Positions 56,260 through 64,000 of a stretch of DNA of 64,000 nucleotides are shown piece after piece. Numbering within the stretch: position 1 is the stretch's first letter; each line of letters begins with the position of its first letter. Origin of the DNA: Aradus depressus (taxonomy: Eukaryota > Arthropoda > Insecta > Hemiptera > Aradidae); NCBI GenBank assembly GCA_963662175.1, contig OY759222.1:18486222-18550221 (forward strand). Reading direction: 5' to 3'. The translations under genes were made by a program, and so were the position numbers. Under the pieces are notes generated by a model. The model searched no databases. It had not been told where the DNA came from and worked only from the letters and a program-made list of their open reading frames with translations.

Positions 56260-58030
56260 TTATTGTAGATAATCAAAAAAACAATCAAGTAGGTATAATG
56301 GCCATTAGATTCAACTATTTTTATTTCAATTAACTTTTATACAATATCAAAAAATTAATTACCAATTGACGAAAAATACTTTTGTAAAACTTTATGGAAC
56401 AGTAGGCTGCAGTGATTTGTTTGGACTTGGGTGCCGGTTTATAAGTTTGGTGGCGTCTCAAGAGGCGATCCCTTAAATTGGATGTGTTTAACCCTCTATA
56501 CTAGGAATTGGATTGGTTTTGTGACAAGCGTTCATTCAAAATATTCAAATATTTCCAGGAAAACAGTTGCTCATCAAAGTTGATTAACATGGGTTGAAAA
56601 GTTACTAGTCAATTCATTGTCTGTTTAAGAGAACATATGAAAACATGCCAATTTGTACCCCATTCTCACTTTAGTCATCCTGCACCTTCCAATAGCGAAG
56701 AAACAGTGCATGTGTACGTAATTGGTTTCTTCTTAGATTTCTCTGATGGTAGGTATGATTGGGATTTTTTTTTTTTTAGAGTAATTTTTCTTGTACAATA
56801 TTTTGTTGTCGATGGAACATCATCCTGCAGGCCTCCGTCAAAGATGATTGTGGTCTGAGGAAAGAAACGCTATGTAAAATAGCCTAGAGATAGTGATATT
56901 TTTAAAAGAACTGTCAATAATACAAGTTTGAATATTATATGAGAATGTCTGGTACATGCCGCCATTTTGGTGATGTTTTTGTCCCCCCCGCTCTGCGGAG
57001 AATCAACCCTACTAAATGCATTATGATTGGCTTGTAGCTTAGTTGAGGGTCTTTTCAAAAGAGCTCCCCTCTCTACAGTTGGGTGGGAGGGGAGAGCAAT
57101 TTAGACGGCATTTTGATACCAGTCCACTTCAAATACTCAACTTTTTTTTTTTTTTTTGATTTGATATGACCTTAATGAAAACTAGACTTCATAGCTGCAG
57201 TGAATCATAATCAGTGTGCTTCCCACTTCATATTATGCCGGCCTCGTGCATTGGGCCAACACAGACCATTTTTCCAATGTGTGGATGGACGATTGGTGTT
57301 GGAAGATATCCGTTTTTGCAATAAACGTCAAAGGGATTGGCTCCAATGTTCATGTGTCGTCCGCAAATTGGCCCAACTTCAATGAGTCATATTTCAAATG
57401 AATAATATGGTGTTCGGGTATATTCTCTATTGCTATAAAATTACTCTAATAATTTTTATCATTATTTTTACTAGGAATTATAATAGTTATTTACTTATTT
57501 CATTTTTACTCAATTTTTCATTTGCCTTTTTATTCAGGAATAGGGCTTATTCCTGGTATCCTTTGACTTATGTAATTCACTGTAATGACTGTGGATCACA
57601 GGCCTATAGTATCGCCAATGTGCGGAAAAGGTATTATTTATAACCAACTAATTTTTCAAATGAAGTAAGAGATTGTCTTTCCAATATATATTTTATAAGT
57701 CAAAACTGGTTTTAAACATTATTGTGTCATCCTCATTGGTACATCACCCGTCCTGCGCAGAATGCACACCATCACTTTACACTGGACTGGGGATGTGCCA
57801 CTAAGGATGACACAACAGTATTGAGAGCCGATTTCGCAGTCTTTAATAAATAGTGGGATGACAAATTCTACTTTCATTTGACATAACTCATGTCGCACCA
57901 TTTTACTATATATAATTAAAGATACAACTAATTTTTTACTCACCCCCTAGTGATTCCTAAATGCCTCCCCCATCTATATTAATTAGTAATCTCTCCCCAA
58001 CATTCTCTTTAGTCGATATGGCTAAAAAAT
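56260..58030. other. No gene recognised
   Basis: A short string at about 57588 (GACTGTGGATCACAGGCC) recurs reversed at 6112. Otherwise no family landmarks and no convincing ORF. Confidence 0.4.
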
Positions 58031-58040
58031 CATTGCTTTA

Positions 58041-58090
58041 CAGTTGACTCTCTATTTTCCCTTCCGTAAGTTAACAGAGCCCCAAATGTG
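58041..58090 (+). mobile_element. Solo pogo/Tigger-type end
   Basis: TA followed by CAGTTGACTCTCTATTTTCC and GTAAGTTAACAGAG fits a pogo terminus; no transposase nearby. Confidence 0.45.
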
Positions 58091-58707
58091 TTCCGCCTAC
58101 TATTGTGGCGCCTACTAGCACTTCAAAATTATAGTAGTTGGGGAAATCAAAATGTTTCTAGCTACATCTATTCCCCTGTTCCCGCCGAATTTTGGTGAAA
58201 ACTCAATTTTGAATTTTTGAAAAATTACATAACTGAATAAAAAAACCTTATTTTTATAAATATTGTCTATACTACAAAAATGTATAAGGTTACAAACCAA
58301 TATATATCAAAAATAAATTTGTTTTATTATACATTTTCACAATATGTCCGCGTTTCTCAACATAAAAATTACATAACATAACTGGAGCAGTGTAACATAC
58401 TCATAGTGCAACTTTTAAATTTAAACATAAAATTTCCCCACAATTTTACTTTTTAACCTTCTAAGGAAGTAGAAAAATAAGAGAAACACAATTAAAAATA
58501 TCAAACAGCTACTTTGATAAGATGATGGACGACTAGTACAAGGCCTCAACGATATATCATGTAAAAGTTCGTGGAAATGGTAAATAAAACACTCAATTGT
58601 AAAGCTCATATCGCACAATTTATCCATGATAAGACATCAATTTGTTCCTGAATAATATTACTTAAATTTATTATCAAGTGTATTATCATTTATTATTAAC
58701 AGATTAT

Positions 58708-58770
58708 CAGGGGCGTAGCCAGGGGGGGGGGGGGGGGAGGAGTTAGGCTACGAGGGTGAGGAGTATAGAC
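58708..58770 (+). mobile_element. Possible solo hAT-like end with G run
   Basis: CAGGGGCGTAGCCAGG followed by about 17 G resembles insect hAT left ends; the partner end was not found. Confidence 0.35.
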
Positions 58771-58881
58771 TCCCGGGCGCACAGCTCGCAGTTTCCGTGG
58801 TTAAAGTTGCAGACTTTTTGTTATTAATTTGGGAGACTCGGACCTCTAGAAGCTCCCCCTGAGGTAACCACTGACTGTAAT

Positions 58882-59042
58882 ACTTAAGTTGACTTTACAT
58901 GAGCAGCAAAAATACAAAGCGGAGCAGCAGCAAATGCAGCTGTGGTTTCTGTGGTTTTAGAATTAAATGACTCACATCCAATAGCGTGCATTTGCTGCTG
59001 CTGCACTTTGCATTTTTACTGCGCATGTTAAATCAGCTGTAA
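58882..59042. mobile_element. Short palindromic MITE-like element
   Basis: The left arm (CATGAGCAGCAAAAATACAA, then GCAGCAGCAAATGC) and the right arm at 58988-59040 (GCATTTGCTGCTGCTG ... TTTACTGCGCATG) are reverse complements with few mismatches around a 51-bp centre. Confidence 0.7.
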
Positions 59043-59184
59043 GAGTATAAAGTATAACATAAATTACGATTTTGAGCTAGGAAATGAAATGATGGAATTC
59101 ATGTATTTTTAATATATATATTTTTTCACAGCTTTATTATTCTCTAAATTTATTTTTGATCTTTTAAATCTAGGAAATATATGT

Positions 59185-59725
59185 TTCTCTGATCGGTTAT
59201 GTAATCGGTAAGTAATTCAAAGTTGTAATTTTACCGGAATTTCATATTTTTCGACACCCTGATTCCATTTTTGAATTAAAAAAAAAATTATGTCTGTGTG
59301 TCTGTAACACGATAACTCCCGATAGAATCAATGTATCGACTTGAAATTTTATATGTGCATCTAGAACCTTATAAAGACGAGACCTATTGAATTTTAGTTA
59401 AATTGGCCAAAGGGATGAGGAGGATTAGGGCGGGGGCTTAACACAGAAAGTCTAATATCTGCCATTGTAATGAACGTATCGACTCAAAAATTTCATATGT
59501 AAATTCAAAAACCCATAAGGACGATGTTAATTTTTAGCGAAATTTCCCGAAGAGAAGGGTGGGTTTCGGGGAAGGAGCTGAACTGAAAACCCTAATAACT
59601 GCGATGTAATGAATTTATCCGCACAAAATTTAGGATGAGGATTCAGAGGCCTCTATGGAAGTTAACTTGATTGATTAATTCATCCATGAATTGATTAATT
59701 CATACATTGCAGATGATTCACCGAC
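59185..59725 (+). repeat. DR repeat, near-complete copy
   Basis: The best reference copy here. It has the 5' block GGTTATGTAATCGGTAAG and TTTCATATTTTTCGACACCC, then an A9 run. GTGTCTGTAACACGATAACTCC starts monomer 1; CTAATATCTGCCATTGTAAT and CTAATAACTGCGATGTAATG start monomers 2 and 3. The end is GCAGATGATTCACCGAC. Confidence 0.75.
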
Positions 59726-60234
59726 TACTGTTTCCCTATATTGATCCTATTCTTTATACAGAACATATTATACAAGTCGATCGACCTCTGTGTTATAACC
59801 CTTGGTTCAGACTGACACAGAAGTCACTCATACAACATGAAGAATATGATCATCATAAGGATAAAATTATCACAATAAAGATCACCAAATAAATTAAAGA
59901 TACCGGTGGATAGGAATTTTTCCCGTTTATATAATAAAGACTAAAAATAAATTACAGAATAATAAAGCTGTGGAAAAATATATATTAAAACCCAAAAAAT
60001 AATACATTTTCAAAAAGGTGAAAAAAGTTAATGAGAAGAACTAATCAGTTTTTCCATGACTACAGAAAAATATAGTTAAGATTGTCAATGTATCACTGAT
60101 ATTATTCAGGCAATCAAACAATTACTTTAATGTTTTGGGGAATATACATTTTTTAAAATTTTGTAATAAGATGATTAATGAGAATAAAATACCCCTAAAG
60201 ACCGCTATTCTAACTAAACCAGAGTAGGTACAAT

Positions 60235-60322
60235 GTAGGACCCCAGAGTTGGGCTCTTGTCCACCAGAGCGACGAAAGAGCGCTCTAGTAGTACCCTCGC
60301 TGTTAAAGCACAGACTTGTCAC
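60235..60322 (+). repeat. SINE1 3' fragment
   Basis: TAGGACCCCAGAGTTGGGCT, GCGACGAAAGAGCGCTCTAG and a degraded tail. Confidence 0.75.
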
Positions 60323-60416
60323 AGAAAAAATAAAAATAGTTTAAAAATACAGGATTGTGCTTTAAGTAAAATGCTAACGACTAAAAAAATGTTTTTAAAT
60401 ACTAAGTTATTGGGAT

Positions 60417-60662
60417 TCATACTCGTGCTTTAACTACAAGGTCATTTCGCCTACTAACAGAGCGCTTTTTCGTTCATGTCTACTTAGGTTAATTCATCTA
60501 GGGTAGGGATTCGGGACCAACGCTTAACTTCCCATCCGAAGGATGCCGTGCTCAAGGTTTTATTATTAAAAAAAAAAAATTTCAAGTGCCTTGGCAAGGT
60601 TTCGAACTCGTGATCTTGAGCTCAGTAGGCCTTCACGCCACCGCTCAGCTACCGGCGCCCTC
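60417..60662 (-). repeat. SINE1 copy, minus strand, internally deleted
   Basis: Reversed tail TCATACTCGTGCTTTAAC to CAGCTACCGGCGCCCTC. Confidence 0.88.
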
Positions 60663-60682
60663 ATTTTAAACACTTTATTTTA

Positions 60683-61028
60683 GGTTAGGTTAGGTTTTAT
60701 GACTCATGCCCGGGCTTTAACTACGAGGTCATATCGCCTACTACCAGAGCGCTCTTTCGTCACTCTGGTGGACATGAGCCCGACTCTACTGTGGGAGTCC
60801 TAAATTTTGCCTACCCTAAATTTTTATTCATCTAGGGTAGGGGTCTTTAACGAGTACCTGACATCGTACAGGCTCGGGACCATCGCTTAACGTCCCATCC
60901 GAAGGACGGCGTGCTTAAGTTTATTTTACCTCCCAGATAAAATAAACTAAGGGCCTCAGTCGGGCTACGAACCCACGACCTTGAGCTCAGAAGTCAAGCA
61001 CGCATACCACTGAGCTACCGGCGCCCTC
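60683..61028 (-). repeat. SINE1 copy, full length, minus strand, perfect 12-bp TSD
   Basis: GGTTAGGTTAGGTTTTATGA (reversed CCTAA tail) to GAGCTACCGGCGCCCTC. CACTTTATTTTA is identical at 60671-60682 and 61029-61040. Among the least diverged copies here, so recently active. Confidence 0.96.
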
Positions 61029-61040
61029 CACTTTATTTTA

Positions 61041-62829
61041 ATGTTCTTTGAAAATATGATGCTCTCGAAGCAGCGGGTTTTTACACACGCTGCTAATATT
61101 TCTAGAAAAATAACAAATATTTGATTCTTTTGTTAATTAAAGCATTTATAAAATTAAAATATTTTCTTAGATATAATAAGTTAAAAATACAAGAATGATT
61201 TCTGTACCACGTACTACCAATGCGCATTCATAATAATTATAATAAAAAACCCTCTTATCCAAATCACCAATTAATAACAACATAATTAATAAACCGTTCT
61301 AGTACATATTAATTACAAATAAGACGAATAAATGATTAATTATTTAATAGAATATTTTAATTAGATATGTATGTAATTAATTCATGAATTAAAACAAAAC
61401 ATGGATGAAATAAGTACTAATAAACTGATAGTATTGTTCAAAATTAATATATATTGATTGTTTATCCTGATAAAAATGATGTGATTTCATATGAACTTGG
61501 ACTTGGTTGTGTTTTCTCAACACAAATCGAGCGAAATTTCAGTGCATAAAAAAAGTCAGTATATTTAATTTGTGTATAATAAATTAAATATGATATACTA
61601 ATTACTGTGATATATAAACTATAAACAATTAATAATATCAACGGCTTATAGGCAGGCTGTAAGCACATATTCTCTAATGTAAAATAATTTTTGGTTTAGA
61701 TCGAAAAAAAAATTTTTTTTTTCAAATTTAAGCCATTGTTATAATTATTTTTCGATTAGGGGTTTAAAAGTCCGAAATATATTTCGAAGTTTCATATTGC
61801 CATTTCTAAAAAAAATGTGTTACATTAAAACTATGGCAGTGGTGGTAATTTATAGTTGTTTTCTTATCATAAGCCATATTTTATCCATTGTACCAAATAT
61901 TGGATAAAATTTATAATTTTCAATTTCTAGACTTCAATTCAACTTTGGCGATATAATATTCAAAATAAAAAAATTGTTACGGTTTTTTGTTATTATTTTT
62001 TTTTTTTTTGACCGTTGGATCTACATTTAGTTAAATTTTTCATAAAAAATACAAAATTATTTTTAAAAAATTAGGAAACAGGAGTGATATTTAAATGTCA
62101 TTAGATTAACAGAATTTTTATTTTGAAACCAAATATTTTCCACGTTCGTACAAAAAAGTCAGGATTGAAAAAAAAAACAATACTAGGAAAAAAATAAAAA
62201 AGCAATTTATATTTATTTTTTACTTAAATTAGAGTTGACTAATCCGAAAATGACAATATAGAGTAATACAATTTTTAAAAAAACCAACACTGTCAATACA
62301 AAAAAAAATTAAAGTTTATTCTGGGTTAAGGCTTTATAAAAAATGGTAATTAGTAGTTGAGGAATTATGGGAGACAAATGGCAAAAATTGGTGCGAAAAT
62401 CTACCAACATTTTGTAATCAAAAAGGATAAAAATGAGTCATTTAGTGATTAGTTCCACTTAATTTTCCTTTATTTTTAACGGTGTTCAAAGAAGGATCTC
62501 TCCGAAGAATGATTCATGACGCCAGACGGATTCAGATTATTTAAAAAAAATTAATTGAGGGTTTCTGTATTGAAACAAGTAGAATTAGTGCGCAAATACA
62601 ATTGTATTACTGTTATTGTATTATTCTATTTTCATATTTGCCGCCCTTTACAGCAGCTGACCGCCCCCTCCCCAGACCTTCACATCCGTCTTCTCATTAT
62701 CTTACTATTCATTTCTTTAGGGAAGACATAGTAGTATTATCACTTTGAATGTGGCGCCGTTTGGTGATATTAGATAGAAGTGCACACGTAGTGTTCAATA
62801 TGGGTATGTATGATAATGTTTTGACTTAC
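61041..62829. other. AT-rich ems-proximal intron sequence
   Basis: No repeat family landmarks and no ORF up to the ems donor site: a repeat-poor 1.8 kb beside the exon. Confidence 0.45.
62821..62829 (-). other. ems: 5' splice site of ems exon 1
   Basis: On the minus strand the exon end GGAG is followed by GTAAGTCAA, close to the animal donor consensus. Reading past it adds only a short tail (GKSKHYHTYPY, then a stop) with no resemblance to ems, which supports splicing here. Confidence 0.85.
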
Positions 62830-63214
62830 CTCCAGGAAACCTGTGGGGGAATATCCTGCCATGCCTGGAGAGGAGCCAGGGGTAAAGAGGGTAAGTGTCC
62901 CGAGGCGGGGGGTGAAGTGCGGCGAGTCCCGCGGCGCCAAAGTGTTGAGCCGCAGCCGCCGCCATCGCAAGCTGATGTCCCGCCGGCTCATGGAGGTAGA
63001 GTCCCTTGAAGGGCGGCACAGCGGAGGGCCGAACCAGAGGCGGCGGAGACCTGCCTGGGTCCAGGGGCGAAGAGCCGCCACTCTTATGACCCCCACTGCT
63101 CTCATCAGACTCGGACCTATCCGGCGAACCACCCCCAACGATAGAATCAATAGAGAAGCCAATTTTCGGCTTGGACGGCACCGCCATCACTGGAGTCGGT
63201 GCGAGAGGCATCAT
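62830..63214 (-). CDS. ems: empty spiracles (ems/EMX) homeobox protein, first coding exon (N-terminal part)
   Basis: Encodes the first 128 residues of an EMX-class homeodomain transcription factor, a nuclear head and brain patterning regulator in insects. The start is the first of two adjacent ATGs (63214); an in-frame TAG lies nine bases upstream. Residues 15-27 contain KPKIGFSIDSIVG, a conserved ems/EMX N-terminus holding an eh1-like repressor motif (F20-V26). A Ser/Gly/Pro-rich linker follows, then an Ala/His-rich stretch (about 80-101), YPWLLSR (111-117, a hexapeptide-like motif) and HRFPG (124-128). The exon ends at CTGGAG followed by GTAAGT, a strong 5' splice site in phase 1. From memory, vertebrate EMX exon 1 ends at the equivalent HRFQG motif. 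The homeodomain is not in this exon and no homeobox exon was found elsewhere in the window. The exon is strikingly GC-rich against AT-rich surroundings. Family identification is firm; the rest of the gene lies outside the window. Confidence 0.93.
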
Positions 63215-64000
63215 CCTAGCCTATAGACCATGTCACGTTCCGGGTGTTCCGGACTCAACTGATGGCAACCTCCCTCACGGCCCCCCACTCCACGCCCGCC
63301 TCTGTACAGGCTCACAGGATCAGATGTCTGGAGTGGTGGGGAGAGAGGGGCTATCACACTGCACCAGTCCTATCAGAACATTTCCTCTTAGGAAAACAAA
63401 AAGTTTTAATTATACAATTACTAGTGTCAATTTTTACTCATTATTTAGATAGTAAATGGATCATCATCCAGCGTATAATAAGCCTTTTTTTGAAAATATT
63501 TTCAACAAAATTATAACTTAAATATTGTAAGATTGATGTACAAATGTGATTACTAGGACATTGAAAATTCTATGAACGTTTCTATTTTTCATGGTACCAA
63601 AAATAGTATTTTCTAGTTGTTATTTTTCACGTCATTAGAATGATACTTCTCTAAGTAAATTATAATTATGAAGAGGTTAATTCCCCCCCCCTCTGGCCTC
63701 TCCACCCTCCCCTCCACTCCAAACATCTGATCTTCATGATCTTGTTAGTCTGTACAGAGACTTCTGTAACTGATGGCAACCTCCCCCTCAGAAGGCCACG
63801 CCCCTCAGCCCCGCCCATCCGCCAATCACAGCCCTAATACCCCCCCTCCTCTCCGGTTAATGGCGCGTGAAATCACCCCACCCCTTCGAATCACTTCCAC
63901 AACATTAGCCCTTACACATATTCTTTTCTGATAATAGCCTCCCCTCTCTTCTAACAACATAATTGGTCTTCACAATACTCACTTCTGCTAGATATAACTC
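63215..64000 (-). promoter_or_regulatory. Presumed ems 5' UTR and upstream regulatory region
   Basis: This stretch lies immediately upstream of the ems start on the minus strand and has no ORF resembling a gene. It is richer in C and G than the intron side. Around 63790-63835 it has two GC-box-like strings (CACGCCCC, CCCCGCCC) and an inverted CCAAT box (CCAATCA). A pyrimidine-rich run lies at 63683-63720. No TATA box or initiator can be assigned with confidence. The promoter reading is inferred from position only. Confidence 0.4.

Noticed and set aside
62770..63162. Second minus-strand ORF of 130 codons overlapping ems
   Set aside because: Different frame with no family motifs; the ems frame explains the sequence.
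62843..63226. Plus-strand ORFs of 127 and 86 codons over the ems exon
   Set aside because: Antisense shadows of a GC-rich exon; the minus-strand frame has clear ems motifs and a splice donor.

Overview
The window looks like an AT-rich arthropod, probably insect, chromosome. The only host protein-coding sequence I can support is one GC-rich exon at the right edge: 62830-63214 on the minus strand. It encodes the N-terminal 128 residues of an empty spiracles (ems/EMX) homeobox protein, with the eh1-like motif FSIDSIVG, the YPWLL motif and the HRFPGG exon end. It closes with a consensus 5' splice site in phase 1. I find no homeodomain exon in the window, so positions 1-62829 are best read as ems first-intron sequence. 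The bases above 63214 would be its 5' UTR and promoter. The insect assignment rests on the ems sequence, on the retroelement types, and on SINE tails made of CCTAA units, the complement of the insect telomere repeat TTAGG. I cannot name the species.

The rest is mostly layered transposable elements. The commonest is a tRNA-derived SINE of about 340 bp (SINE1, about 33 whole or partial copies on both strands). It has textbook A and B boxes and several copies have clear target-site duplications. A second tRNA-type SINE (SINE2) has three copies. A dispersed repeat built from about 140-bp monomers (DR repeat, about 25 fragments) fills much of the space between SINEs and is expanded into an array at 18.1-19.2 kb. 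Three copies of one Jockey-type non-LTR retrotransposon are present (29.4-30.0 kb minus, 45.7-46.7 kb plus, 52.6-54.7 kb plus). The last has eight apparently identical 118-bp tandem copies of its reverse transcriptase segment. Two older non-LTR reverse transcriptase C-terminal remnants lie at 2.8-3.1 kb and 30.8-31.15 kb.

DNA transposons are all deletion derivatives. They include three hAT elements (24429-24857, 39512-40203 with a BED zinc finger, 44034-44607), two of them inserted in SINE1 copies with 7-8 bp duplications. There is a foldback piggyBac-type element flanked by TTAA (31846-32766). Two PIF/Harbinger-like elements carry transposase N-terminal remnants (12653-13228 and 36506-37080). 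There are also pogo/Tigger ends and several small inverted-repeat elements. Minisatellites of 26, 55 and 103 bp and long homopolymers complete the picture.

There is no operon, CRISPR array or intact transposon gene. The biology on show is a developmental regulator locus with a very large repeat-loaded intron. The oddest local structures are the tandem reverse transcriptase array and the telomere-like SINE tails.
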